Of a stretch of DNA of 64,000 nucleotides, positions 45,885 through 56,060 are shown piece by piece. The position numbers were made by a program, and so were the translations under genes. Source of the stretch: Diabrotica undecimpunctata (lineage: Eukaryota; Arthropoda; Insecta; Coleoptera; Chrysomelidae). The DNA lies in the NCBI RefSeq assembly GCF_040954645.1, contig NC_092809.1, forward strand, positions 76,958,935-77,022,934, read 5' to 3'. The notes under the pieces were generated by a model. That model was not told where the DNA came from. It searched no databases and saw nothing but the letters and a program-made list of their open reading frames with translations. Position 1 is the stretch's first letter. Every line of letters begins with the position of its first letter.

Positions 45885-48716
45885 TTACCTGCGATATTGT
45901 ATGGGGAATGATTCTAAAATTTCAAAATACTCATCAGGAAGTTCGTGTCCAGTGTTGTGGAGAAGTTTAGCTGGAGGAAATGGAACTTTCTTTAAGGGAA
46001 GCCTGGTGAGTATTTGCCCTCTATGGTTGCAAGGTGTCTTTAATGTTTGTTTGGCTCTGTTGTTCGAGCCAGCTATGGTTCTTAGGACATACTTCCTGCT
46101 GAGGGTTAGGATTCTGTCCTTTATCGGTGTTATATTGGATATTGCGTGAATGTGGGCTGATGGATACGACCAATCCTTCCTCATGCAGTATCGTAAGATA
46201 CGACGTTCGGTGGCCGTGATGGCGGTGAGTTGATGTGCATTCAGGGTGGTGTAGATGCAGGCCTTGTATTCGACTATCGGTCTGACAAAGGTCTTGTATG
46301 TGTGCAACAAAGTTTTGGAAGATGTCCCGCCCAGTTTGCCGGCTAGCACTTTCAGGAGGTTAAACCTCTGCCTCATCCTATCTAGGGTTTCTTGGACGTC
46401 GGTCTTCCAATTGAGAGTTCTCGTAAAACGAACTCCCAAGTAGAGAACCGAGGTCCTGAAGATGAGGTCTTCTCCTAAAAGCGTTATCCGGCCACGGACG
46501 TCTTGACAGTAAGGAGATTTAAATAAAATTGTTTGGGTTTTGGTGGGATTTATGGTTACCCTCCATTTGTTGCACCATTTCATGACTCTGTCCAGGTAAT
46601 GCTGAGACCGTTCGAATACAGACCGCTGTAAACCCTCCCTGTGTAGCCCAGAGGTGAGGATGGCCGTATCATCAGCGAACAGGAGAAGAGACTCTGAGCC
46701 TTGCTGTGGTCGGGGGATGTCACTATTGTATACTGTGTATAGAATTGGTGCAAGTATTGAGCCCTGGGGCACTCCAGCTTGTGGAGTGAATGGAGTAGAT
46801 AAATGATCAGCGATTTTGATCCTGATAGTCCGATGAGAGAGATAGGAATTTATTAGTTTAACGAAAGGAGTAGGCAGTCCAGCAAGGTGGAGCTTTTCAA
46901 TCAGGCCTGTGTGCCAGACCTGATCGAATGCCTTCTGGACGTCTAGGAATATGCCTATGACGTGTTTCCTTTCGTTAATTGATTGTGAAATGAAGGTTGT
47001 TGCTTCTACCAATGCATTTTGAGTGGAGTGTCCAGCCCTGAATCCGAATTGGTAATCTGGAATTAAGAGGTGAGCGTCTAGGAATTCTACGAGTCTCTCC
47101 TTAAGGATCCTCTCGTAGACTTTACCTAGGGTGCTCAAGAGAGAAATGGGTCTGTATGATTCAGGGTTGGTGAGGGTTTTCCCTTTTTTTGGGATCATGA
47201 CTGTACTGGCTACCTTCCAAGGAATAGGGAAGTAGCACAGTGCTAGAGATGCATTGATAATATTTGTAAGCAACGGGATTATATTCTGTGGAAGATTTTT
47301 GAGGCATCTTCTATGGATGCCATCTGGGCCAGGAGATGTGTTTTTACCAATGTTACACATCTGCCTGACGGTGTCCTCAGTCACAGGGGCCATCATCGGG
47401 TGAGGATCTGGTCCGTCATGTGCCTGAGGGTAGTAGAATATATCTTCCACTCTCCTCTCAGCTTCTCGTTTGGATCTTTCGCTGAAATTAGGGTTATTTG
47501 GGGAGACGAGGGTGGCCTGTAAGGTGTCTTTGAAAGCTTCGGCCTTGTCTTGTGGATTGTTGAGAATGACGTTATTAACAATGAGATGTGATCGTGGCTG
47601 ACTTTTTTGCTTAGTTAGGACTTTGAGCTTGTTCCAGAATGCAGCACCATCTCGGTAGTCAAGGTTAGAGGTGACATGCATCCACTGTTGTTGTTTCAGC
47701 CTGTTCACCTCCAATCTTATAACCGCCGAGAGTCTGTTGTACTCTGTTTTGATAAGTGGGTCTCGGAATCTTTTATACTCTCTGAGCATTTTACGTTTGG
47801 ATTGGATTTTCGCGATGATGTGCGGTGGAAGAGTTGGAGTATATGGATTATATCTGGTTTTTGGAATAGCCAGGGCTGAGGCTTCTCGTAGAAGATCCTC
47901 AACTTTGGAAATCCCTGTGTCAACTAAATTGTGTGTTGACATATTGCCTAACTCTGGGAGGTTCTGGTTGATATGTTGTTGAAATAGTTCCCAATTTGCT
48001 TTACGATAATTTATCCTATAGATTGCAGGTCTTGTTTGGGGGAGAAAATTGAAGTCGGTTTTGACTAGAAGAGGAAGATGATCAGACGTTATTGAATCAC
48101 CGATGAAACATTCGTCATCGATCCTATCAAGCAGGCTATCCGTGCATAAGATATGATCGACGATGGACATTCCATTGTGATTGAAAAACGTTGCATCATT
48201 GTTGGTGATTCTTGAAATGGGCAGCTCTAGAAGAAGGTCTGAGAGCTGTCTGCCTGGGATATTTGTGTGAATATCACCGAATTGAGTATGCCTGCTGTTT
48301 AGGTCGCCCATTAATACCGCCTTGTCGAGTGTGGAAAAATACTCGACAAGAGGTAAGGAGAGGGGTATGTTTGGATGTTTGTAGTAGGATATTATCGTAA
48401 TTTTGATGTTATTTGATAGGTGAAGGTCAACTGCCAGGTAATCGACGTCACGGAGCTGGTCTAGGATGTGAGGAGGAGGTGTATGTGGTGAGGAAGGTAT
48501 GGTGTGGTGAATCAAAAGACCATTGCCATGACTGACCTGGCTTTTGTTCAGGTGAAATGAGTTGTAACCTGTAAAATTAGGTGGCGCCTTAAGGCGGGTG
48601 TCGATGAGGGAAAGGACTTGAATCTGGTGGGTAAAAAGGAAGTGTTTGAGGATTGCTCTTTTGCGACCGACTCCCGCGCAGTTGACTGTACCTATTACAC
48701 AGTTGAATGTGACGGC
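45885..48716 (-). CDS. Jockey-like LINE A ORF2: APE endonuclease and reverse transcriptase
   Basis: The open frame is 943 codons long, beginning directly after the ORF1 stop. The endonuclease covers the first 220 residues: GTVNCAGVGRKRA, SLIDTRLK (Asp where most families have Glu), LMGDLNSRHTQFGD and TSDHLPLLV. The RT has FLDVQKAFDQVWH, GVPQGSILAPILY and the active site FADDTAIL near 46690-46660. The C-terminus contains WSYPSAHIHAISNI and ends DEYFEILESFPIQYRR. No ATG exists in the first part; the first Met follows the start of the endonuclease's GDLNS block. ORF2 therefore cannot start with its own AUG at a normal place. It makes cDNA at the nicked target (target-primed reverse transcription). 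Confidence 0.9.
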   Translation of the reverse strand, partial: AVTFNCVIGTVNCAGVGRKRAILKHFLFTHQIQVLSLIDTRLKAPPNFTGYNSFHLNKSQVSHGNGLLIHHTIPSSPHTPPPHILDQLRDVDYLAVDLHLSNNIKITIISYYKHPNIPLSLPLVEYFSTLDKAVLMGDLNSRHTQFGDIHTNIPGRQLSDLLLELPISRITNNDATFFNHNGMSIVDHILCTDSLLDRIDDECFIGDSITSDHLPLLVKTDFNFLPQTRPAIYRINYRKANWELFQQHINQNLPELGNMSTHNLVDTGISKVEDLLREASALAIPKTRYNPYTPTLPPHIIAKIQSKRKMLREYKRFRDPLIKTEYNRLSAVIRLEVNRLKQQQWMHVTSNLDYRDGAAFWNKLKVLTKQKSQPRSHLIVNNVILNNPQDKAEAFKDTLQATLVSPNNPNFSERSKREAERRVEDIFYYPQAHDGPDPHPMMAPVTEDTVRQMCNIGKNTSPGPDGIHRRCLKNLPQNIIPLLTNIINASLALCYFPIPWKVASTVMIPKKGKTLTNPESYRPISLLSTLGKVYERILKERLVEFLDAHLLIPDYQFGFRAGHSTQNALVEATTFISQSINERKHVIGIFLDVQKAFDQVWHTGLIEKLHLAGLPTPFVKLINSYLSHRTIRIKIADHLSTPFTPQAGVPQGSILAPILYTVYNSDIPRPQQGSESLLLFADDTAILTSGLHREGLQRSVFERSQHYLDRVMKWCNKWRVTINPTKTQTILFKSPYCQDVRGRITLLGEDLIFRTSVLYLGVRFTRTLNWKTDVQETLDRMRQRFNLLKVLAGKLGGTSSKTLLHTYKTFVRPIVEYKACIYTTLNAHQLTAITATERRILRYCMRKDWSYPSAHIHAISNITPIKDRILTLSRKYVLRTIAGSNNRAKQTLKTPCNHRGQILTRLPLKKVPFPPAKLLHNTGHELPDEYFEILESFPIQYRR

Positions 48717-50297
48717 TTACTGGAGGGGGACGAAGGTCATTTCGACCTTGTTGTTCCTTGCGGTGGGCACTATGGAGTGCCCGAACATCTTGCTTGACAG
48801 GTCAGAAGAGTACTTGGCGATGGTCTCTCTCCTGTCCGGCAATATGTTCATTAGCAGCGTGGTTGTGAATTGTATCCACAACCTGACGTCTGCTGTAAGG
48901 GACGCAGGAGGAATCCTACGCTCAGCTGTCAGAGGTTTGGCCTCTTGGTGCGAGGAAGGTGTCTCCTGCCTTTTGGGGCATCTTGGCGACCAAGCTGCAT
49001 GTGTGCCCTTGCAATTTGGGCATTTTGGGTTCTTAATTTGTGGGCAGTCGGAGCTTTTGTGCTCGCCGCTGCCGCAGTTGGGACAAGTCGCTTGCCTTTT
49101 CTGGCATTCTGATATTTCGTGGCCACTCTGACAGCATCTGCTGCAGTATTTGGAGGCCGGGCGGATGATGTTTGGATTGTGAGGAGCTTCACAGGGCCTG
49201 ATCAACCCATCAATGCAGATGCCGTTGATCAAGGCATCCGTGTAGTACTCCTCAGAGTCGAGGAATAAGCGGACTAGCCTTGTAGGTTTGTTAAACCTTT
49301 TTGAGACGATTCTATGTAGCGATTTAAAGGGATATTCCATTTCGTTAAGGCTTAATGCTAAATCCTCGATTGAAATAGTCGGGTCGACATCAGTGACGAC
49401 AAGATGGAATGGTGACTGCTTGTCTATCTGTGGCTTATTGGATCGTTGGCGTGAGTTTTTAGGCTCAATTGTGATGCTGGGATCTCCAGTTCGGTTTTGC
49501 AAGACCTTGGACATATCTCGGATGTTCAACGTCTTAGACGTCTCGAGATATGCCAAGTGGTCTTTGGGTACGAACTTCAAGTTAATCATAATACCTTTGA
49601 AGAGCTCTTGGGTATTGACCAACTGGAAGATCTTTCTTTGAGTGTCATATGTTTGTGGAATGTTTAGGATTTTATAAGTGAAGCGTTGCGGCTGCTTCGC
49701 CTGTTCTTCCGAACTGGAGGATTTGGTGGCTTTGGCTGGGGCAGTTGGTGCCTCAGCGGTTTTCGGAGGTTGCTTGGCGCGTGAGGTCGAAGAAACCTCG
49801 ATGGTGGCGGCGACTGTGGCCCTTTTAACTGGGGCGGCGGCGGCTGGAGTGGCTTTTTGGGCTGACGGTTTAGTGGCGGAGGTTTTTGTAGTCTTAGGGA
49901 CTACATTGGTGGATGAAGTATTGGAGGTTGCCTTAGAAATTTTGGTTCTCCTGATCCTCTTCGACCTGGAGCGGGTCCTAGGTCTAGGAGTGGGAGGAGT
50001 GGCTGGTGCTTCTGTGTCAGAGGTTTCCTCAACGATAGTAGGTAGAGGTTGATGTTCCTCGTAACTACCATCGGAGTCCTCGTCATCCGTGGTGGTGATG
50101 GTGGCATTAGAGTTTAAGTTTGACTTAAATTTGTTCAGGTCGCTAAAAATTCTTGTGGAATAGTCAGGATACCTTATGAAGGCCTCCTGGATGAGATCGG
50201 TTAGCCTGGTGAGAAAATCTTCAGGCGGATCGGTGAATGTTGAGGGGGAGGGGGAGTCCAAAGTTGGCATGCTTGGCATCTTGGAGGGGGGCGGCAT
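48717..50297 (-). CDS. Jockey-like LINE A ORF1: RNA-binding Gag-like protein
   Basis: 526 codons from an ATG at 50297. The first 200 residues are low-complexity and rich in S, T, P, A and K/R. About residues 295-375 form an RRM-like region of the PRE_C2HC type (PFHLVVTDVDPTISIEDLAL ...). Residues 385-440 hold three zinc knuckles: CSRCCQSGHEISEC, CPNCGSGEHKSSDC and CPNCKGTHAAWSPRC. Such proteins bind the element's RNA in a ribonucleoprotein particle. The frame ends with TAA at 48719-48717, and the very next codon opens ORF2 in the same frame. Confidence 0.9.
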   Translation of the reverse strand: MPPPSKMPSMPTLDSPSPSTFTDPPEDFLTRLTDLIQEAFIRYPDYSTRIFSDLNKFKSNLNSNATITTTDDEDSDGSYEEHQPLPTIVEETSDTEAPATPPTPRPRTRSRSKRIRRTKISKATSNTSSTNVVPKTTKTSATKPSAQKATPAAAAPVKRATVAATIEVSSTSRAKQPPKTAEAPTAPAKATKSSSSEEQAKQPQRFTYKILNIPQTYDTQRKIFQLVNTQELFKGIMINLKFVPKDHLAYLETSKTLNIRDMSKVLQNRTGDPSITIEPKNSRQRSNKPQIDKQSPFHLVVTDVDPTISIEDLALSLNEMEYPFKSLHRIVSKRFNKPTRLVRLFLDSEEYYTDALINGICIDGLIRPCEAPHNPNIIRPASKYCSRCCQSGHEISECQKRQATCPNCGSGEHKSSDCPQIKNPKCPNCKGTHAAWSPRCPKRQETPSSHQEAKPLTAERRIPPASLTADVRLWIQFTTTLLMNILPDRRETIAKYSSDLSSKMFGHSIVPTARNNKVEMTFVPLQ

Positions 50298-50769
50298 CGC
50301 TGAGGTGATGGTGTCTCCACCTCAGGTGCCTAATAGCTCCGTGGGCCAGGCTCGTTTGTGGGAGTGAATTTGTAAAAGAACGGATTTTTTGTCCGCGATT
50401 CCTATTAGTCAACGGCGGACTCACCGTCGACAACAAGAGAACCTTGTTGGAGTAAATATGTCCTGCTCCTCGTAGGAATCGCTGCAGTGCTCGTTAGGCA
50501 CTTATCGAACCTCTCGCGAGCTAACCACTACCCACGAAGACGCACCGTGACGTATTCCCGTAAACGTTACCTTCTGTGTCGAACTCTCCTTGTGTGGTTG
50601 TCGGTTTTTCTCGTTTGGAATTGCTCTTTTTGCCCTCTATCGGTTGGATTGGATTTTTGGTATATATCCCTATATATTGTACTAGGAATATCGGTTTTTT
50701 TCCGCTCACATTCGCCGTGCGCGAACTGGTATGTTGCCAGTGACCTGTTCGCTGCGAGTGTCTCGAGTG

Positions 50770-51140
50770 GAATGTGAAGGGTTCTGGACGCCAGATTGTT
50801 ATTTAGGTGGAAGCAGGTTACTTCGGTCTTGGAGGCATTAGGGCGAAGTCTCCATTTTAAAAAGTAATTTCCCATAACCTCTAGATCTTCCGTAAGAATC
50901 TCTTCAGCTTCTTCCAGTGACTTTGTTTGGGTTAATAAAGCCCAGTCATCAGCTTAGCCAAACTTTGTTGATGTTGTTGTCGGCATGTCTGCAATGTAAA
51001 GGCTAAAAAGCAGTGGTGCGAGTAGCCTTGTGGCAGACCATTTTTCTGTGGGTGCTTACTTCGGATCCTATAGTTACTTGGAATACTCTGTCGGTGAGCA
51101 TATTTTCTATTAATCTAGCGGTGAATTTGCAAATAGTGCA
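50770..51140 (-). pseudogene. Jockey-like LINE (family B), RT middle fragment
   Basis: Read on the minus strand: NGLPQG near 51030, a broken YADDWALLTQ region near 50960-50935 (a stop replaces the first Tyr), then EVMGNYFLKWRLRPNASKTE and VTCFHL at about 50880-50800. Its end overlaps, in homology, the start of the family-B fragment at 45612 by roughly 100 bp. The two fragments flank LINE A but are not simply two halves of one copy. Confidence 0.72.
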
Positions 51141-51829
51141 TAAGAGTTTATAAATCATTCCTATATTTGTATATTTTCTTCTATTCTGTAAACTATCAAT
51201 TTGAAACTGGTTAACACATGCTAATCTGTTTTTGAATTCAAAAAAAATTCACTTGTTATAATATCAAATTTCTGCGGAATTGTATACGCAATTTAGTTTC
51301 AAAGCTGAACGACCGTTTTAAAACTCTGAGCCTTTTACCAAGCGGCTCAGCCACTATTTTACTCCACTAGCTGCAATTAATACAACATACTAAAACGGTA
51401 AGTGCTTTTTCTTTTTACAGATAACAATGTAATGTACTTAATGTAATTAATTTAGTGCGACATTGATCCATAATGCCATTATGGTACAGAATAAACAAAA
51501 TGATTTAGAAAATATTATTTAGAAAAAATGTAGTTAATGATCTCCAGACTTGGGAAAGATTCCAAAATCTACAGGGTGATTAATAACTAAGTGGTGTAAA
51601 GCAAATATACATTTTTTTTAATAGGACACCCTGTTTATTTTCTCATACGTAGATTCCTCTCATAATCACTGTTCTTACAATATGAAGTTTTACACTAGTA
51701 TACAGGATATTTATCGAGTTAAACTATATATAAAGAAGGAATGCATAAATAATTATTTATTTTACATAATAAGGTAAACAAACAATATGTTCTAGCTTTC
51801 AACAGAAATCATTGACGAGTATTCGTATA
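51141..51829. other. No recognisable gene
   Basis: AT-rich spacer. The words cagggtgattaataac (51571) and ggacaccctgttta (51625) could be ends of an old mariner-type insertion, but I could not pair them. Confidence 0.35.
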
Positions 51830-52330
51830 CAGGGTGAACAACTCCGATAATTGCATGGCCTCCTCCGCATATCCACCTCGCAAGAAAGTTATTATTTAGA
51901 ATATTGTAAATAAGAGCAGTGTGACGAACTGGAACTCGTGTAAAAAACACATTCTTTGTCTAATAGTAAGTGCAAACATTCTGCAGTAGTAATGACAAAT
52001 TATTAGTAAATTCTGATATATAGAACCATTCACACAGCCGTCAAAAAAATGTAGGTCGATCACATAGTCCCTAACAATACCACCCCAAATATTTATTGAC
52101 TATTTAGTTTAACTATGACTGTTAATAAAGTAGAGATTGCTTGGTGTATATTAATGAAAATTATGCCGATTTAATGTTCGATTTTTTTAAAATGTAGCCT
52201 CATCTCCAAACAGCACATAATCGAAAAAAAATTGGTCAATATGGACTTGATGCTGAGACCACTGCCAAAAAGCTAATCTGCTAATTCTTGATGTAACATC
52301 CACATATTGTGTAAAATATAGGTCCTGTCC
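51830..52330 (-). pseudogene. Tc1/mariner-superfamily transposase remnant
   Basis: On the minus strand the text reads FDYVLFGDEATF (first catalytic Asp), LNRHNFH-YTPSN, then SINIWGGIVRDYVIDLHFFD and GCVNGSIYQNLL, followed in shifted frames by an R-W-I-C-G-G-G-H-A block. The order and wording match a common insect mariner-like transposase family (VLFSDEATF ... VNVWGGI ... PYFFDG). At least six stops are present. The N-terminal DNA-binding domain is not readable. Confidence 0.72.
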
Positions 52331-53297
52331 TGGGCTATCAGAGGTCACTATCGATAATGACTAATGAAATATCTGTCCTGTAATTTATTTGCACAAATTG
52401 AGAAAAAAAGCCTTTTCAGTGTTGTCTTTATAAAAAATCTTATTTTGTAATGATTTATAAAAGCTAAGATTGCAAAACCATTTTTGTAAATGCATGTAAT
52501 AAATATTCAGCCAAAATTAGTCCTACAAAATAGAGATACAATAGAGTTGAAAAAGTAATTAAATGCCATCACCATATTTCAAAAACAAATTTAAAATGCA
52601 CAGGTTGTATTCGTATGCTCATAAGCCTCGCTGATCCTGCTTTTGATTATACTTTCTCATTTTGACAAATAGTAAAACCATCTGTTTATTAATGATATTT
52701 TGTTGTGTTGGTTGTAATATGCAGTTGTAATAATTTCTAATTTTCAGAACTGATAACAAAAACGCATTAGTCCAAATAGAGTTTTTAGGTAAAAAAATAT
52801 TGGAAAACGCTGATGGTGTATGTTTATTGACAGAACGCAGAAAATCAAAGTCAAAAAATACGTAAAGAAGCTTAAAAGAAATAAATCTAAACGTAAAATC
52901 GTTTATTGTTTTCATCCATTTTACAACAATAAAAAAATATTAAAAACCTTGAACTATCCATATCCATGTTTGTCTATCCATCCTTGACCACACGGACTGT
53001 TCTAATTTCTTCGTTATTAGAACAGATATAATATCAAACGAGGTATCGAATGAGAGCTTATAAGCTAAAGATGGTATTGAAGGTAAGAAATTTGACTTCG
53101 AGCTTCCGTTTCCAGAGTTGCAACTGGGAATCTGTGAATAAGAAAGTTATAAGAAACTCATGGAAAAAAATTGGCCAAACGTTACTTACGAAGATATAAA
53201 TATATAATGTAATACCGGCGCTGGGGTTTTTGGTTACGGGGCTTAGGCCTTTTTTTGTCTAACCCACCTGGACTAATATTATAATTTGTGACTAGCC
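52331..53297. other. No recognisable gene
   Basis: A 98-codon frame at 52915-52619 on the minus strand has no domain I recognise. It might belong to the mariner remnant's surroundings. Confidence 0.4.
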
Positions 53298-54133
53298 TAA
53301 AGGCGGCTACAGACACATGCAAGCTTGTCCAGCATGCTTGTTTAATCTTTTGTACAAGCACGCTTGAGTGTCTGTAGGGAAATGTGGTGCAAGCTTTGTG
53401 ATTGTACAAGCGGCTTGAGGATTGAAAGGATCTTAATTATGCAGGCTTGAATTAAGCGTGCTTGCGCAAGCAAAACGGTACGTGTGTACCCAAGATTTTC
53501 AAGCTTGAACAAGTTGGCGTCCGTTATATTGCTTTGTGAGGTAGCATTTGAGTAATTTTAGTCATGACTAGTGATCTCAAAAAGGTTAACCGTAAATTAT
53601 TGGAAGGGTTTATTCAAGAATACCAAAATCAGCCATGTCTTTGTCACGTTAAGTCCAAAGATTCTTATAACAAAGCAAAGAGGGATGCAGCATACAAAAT
53701 ATTATTAGAAAAATCTAGGTTAATGTCGACAAGGATGCAATTGTTAAAAAAATAAACTGCTTACGGACTAATTATAGAAGAGAAAAGAAAAAAATTGAAT
53801 ATGCGGATCACTCTGGAATAGGTGCAGATGAACGTTATGAACCCACACTTTCTAGTGTCTAGGTCTAAGTCTAGTAAGCTAATGTGAGAATAGGTTTTCC
53901 TTTTCATTAACCATTGTTTACACCACACCGCAGGATTTTTTATTCGGGATTTTCTTTTTTTCACACTAGCACTAGCGTATCGTAGTCCAAGCTCGACATA
54001 TTTTATTAAACTCCCTCTAGTTTTATCAAGTATGCTTGTACGTGTGGTGCCAAAGGCAAATTGTGCATACTTGTACAAAAAAAATTGAGCAAGTATCTGG
54101 ACAAGCTTGCAGTTGTGTCTATAGCCGACTTAA
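53298..54133. mobile_element. PIF/Harbinger-type element with TAA target duplication
   Basis: The element proper is 53301-54130 (830 bp). Its left end AGGCGGCTACAGACAC and right end (reverse complement) AGTCGGCTATAGACAC are inverted repeats; both continue into gcaagcttgtccag. TAA lies directly outside each end (53298-53300 and 54131-54133), the three-base target typical of PIF/Harbinger. It holds a MADF-domain frame but no transposase, so it is non-autonomous. The subterminal regions are packed with GCTTG/CAAGC words. Confidence 0.85.
53564..53860 (+). pseudogene. MADF/Myb-like DNA-binding protein fragment of the Harbinger element
   Basis: From an ATG at 53564, the frame reads LKKVNRKLLEGFIQEYQNQP, then CLCHVKSKDSYNKAKRDAAY and KILLEKSRL, matching the MADF fold (FIxxYxxxPxLWxxxxxxYxxKxxRxxAWxxI). 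A stop at 53753-53755 ends it; after a frame change NYRREKKKIEYADHSG follows, the usual helix-3 continuation. Harbinger elements encode such a Myb/SANT-like accessory protein that helps the transposase find the ends. The usual Trp of LW is Cys here. It is probably inactive. Confidence 0.7.
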
Positions 54134-55216
54134 TGATAAAATCACTCTTTAAATTATATTAAATTATATTAACAAAATAATAATAAAAGTGGTTTAAAAA
54201 AAGTCGTTAAACTGCATTAAATAAATTAAACTTAACCTGAACTTTTTAAGCAAAAGTCCATTAATATTTAACGATCACAAAATTAAAATTTAAACGTTTG
54301 CTACAAAAGTCGTACTATAATTTTTATTTAATAAAAGTATTGACTTATTTATTAGATACTGTCTCGTGCATAAAAATAAATTATAGTACATTGGAATTTT
54401 GTTTTTCCTATCAAAATTGACAGAAACAGTGTCAAAATAGAGAAGATGGGTCCAAGAAATTCAATGCAATTCCTTATTAATGTGTATTCTTTATGACGAA
54501 TTCGAAGTCGACAACTAGACAGAAGATTTTATGAATAGTAAATACTTTAAGAATATAAAACATTCAAGCGCCAGGTCGATCTATAAACGACACTTTTTAA
54601 TTATTTTAGTATCTGCGGATTCTTTTAAATCGAAAAGTAAGATAAAACTTTATTACCCGTCCACTCAAATCATCGCTTTGGACGAAACATGCTCCACGTT
54701 AGGATTTCATTTGAACAATCTTAAACACCTACCTTTTTATAAAAGTATTAAAAAGTTTATTTGCAGAAGTAACGTCCCATTAAATACCAGGTAAAATTAA
54801 AAGTGACTCAAATATACACTATGGGATTACCATTAGAGATGGAGAAGTCTGTGGTTTTATAGAGCTGACAAAAGGCGATGTTTCCGTTGATGTAACAGAC
54901 TCTAGATGAATTAGATCTTTAACAGGTTAGCTGTCAGCCTCTTTTTCCTTGCATTGCCAAAGAGTCATTTGAGTATCACATATGGTACTCACTCCAGAAG
55001 ATAAGTTCAAATATTGAGCGACATATATGGTACTCAGTATAACTTACAAAACTGCATGCCGTGTACCTAAGCAGTCACTCAGCTTGTACATTTTATATAG
55101 AGAAATTAAAGTTTTGGCCTCAGAAAACCCAAAAACCATAATACGACGAGGTGACTTTGGTGAGTGTTATCATTATGTCATATTGACAATTACATTTCGT
55201 TTATCTATGATTGATC
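54134..55216. other. No recognisable gene
   Basis: AT-rich spacer. The 87-codon frame at 54531-54794 (plus strand) shows no domain I know. Confidence 0.4.
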
Positions 55217-56060
55217 ATGGTTCTTAGTGTCGAAGATTGTGCGAAAGCCGTTGCTCTGGTTGAAGATGGGCGAAATTATGAATATGTGGCTAGAGTACCC
55301 CTTTAGATGATCGTTTTATACGAGTCAAGGCTTTGCGGCATCGTCATTTAACAGCGGTGCAAACAAGACATCAGCTTCAAGAGGTTCGAGGCAATAATGT
55401 AAGTGTATTTACAGTTCGTCGAAGAATACATGAATTTGGTTTGCAAAGTTGCAGACCAGCAACTGGGTCCAAATTGCTTCCACGACACAGAGTGGCTAGA
55501 CTACAATTTTGTAGGCAACATTTACATTGTAATTTAGGACAATGGAGTAATGTTCTTTTTACGGATAAGTAGAGATACTGTCTTCACTCATCAGATGGGA
55601 GAGAACGAGTATAGCCATTGAGGGAGTTCGGTGATGGTATGGGCAGGAATATCCCGAGAGGCGCACACTGAATTGGTATTTATTAAGGGTTCGTTGACTG
55701 CACACCGGTATATTGAGGAAATTTTAGCGAATCACGTAGTACCTTTTTTTCAATATATCGGCATTTTTATTTATTTCAAATATTTCAGATAATTTTCTAT
55801 TAATGCAAGATAATGCGCGACCCCATAAAATGAACTGGCCAGCGTGTTCGCCAGATCTGATCCCAAAAGAGTAAGTTTGGGACATGCTTGGTTGAAACTA
55901 GAGGTGCTTGAGGCACCAGCCTCAATTAACGAACTTCGCTTGGTTCTAGAAGAGGAATGGCAAAATATCCAGCAAGATGATATTCGTAACCTCATAGACA
56001 GCATGAGCCGACGTGTACAGGCAGTTATAGAGGCTAGGGGAGGCAATACAAATTATTAAG
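55217..56060 (+). pseudogene. Tc1-type transposase, decayed
   Basis: The start reads MVLSVEDCAKAVALVEDGRN and the following frame (55333-55572) has the helix-turn-helix region: TAVQTRHQLQEVRGNNVSVF then TVRRRIHEFGLQSCRP, up to WSNVLFTDK, whose Asp is the first catalytic residue. Across several shifts come SVMVWAGISREAH, LMQDNARPH (second Asp), WPACSPDLIPKE (Glu) and an end near 56058. D, D and E of a DD34E Tc1 transposase can each be found, but in different frames. Terminal inverted repeats were not found. Confidence 0.82.

Larger units (their letters stand above)
45631..50450 (-). mobile_element. Jockey-like LINE A, both ORFs open
   Basis: This antisense LINE has ORF1 at 50297-48717, ORF2 at 48716-45885, a 3' untranslated region of about 245 bp and a ten-base poly(A) (poly-T on the plus strand, 45631-45640). 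The 5' untranslated region upstream of ORF1 is GC-richer than the surroundings; its true start lies somewhere between about 50400 and 50770. No target duplication was found. Its GC content and intact frames contrast with the decayed neighbours, so it is among the youngest insertions here. Confidence 0.85.

Noticed and set aside
49678..50052. 124-codon plus-strand frame
   Set aside because: It is the antisense shadow of the low-complexity part of LINE A ORF1.
52619..52915. 98-codon minus-strand frame
   Set aside because: No recognisable motif, and it is AT-rich with many Phe/Ile/Asn codons.
53564..53755. MADF frame as a host transcription-factor gene
   Set aside because: It lies inside inverted repeats with a TAA duplication and is cut by a stop; it belongs to a Harbinger element.
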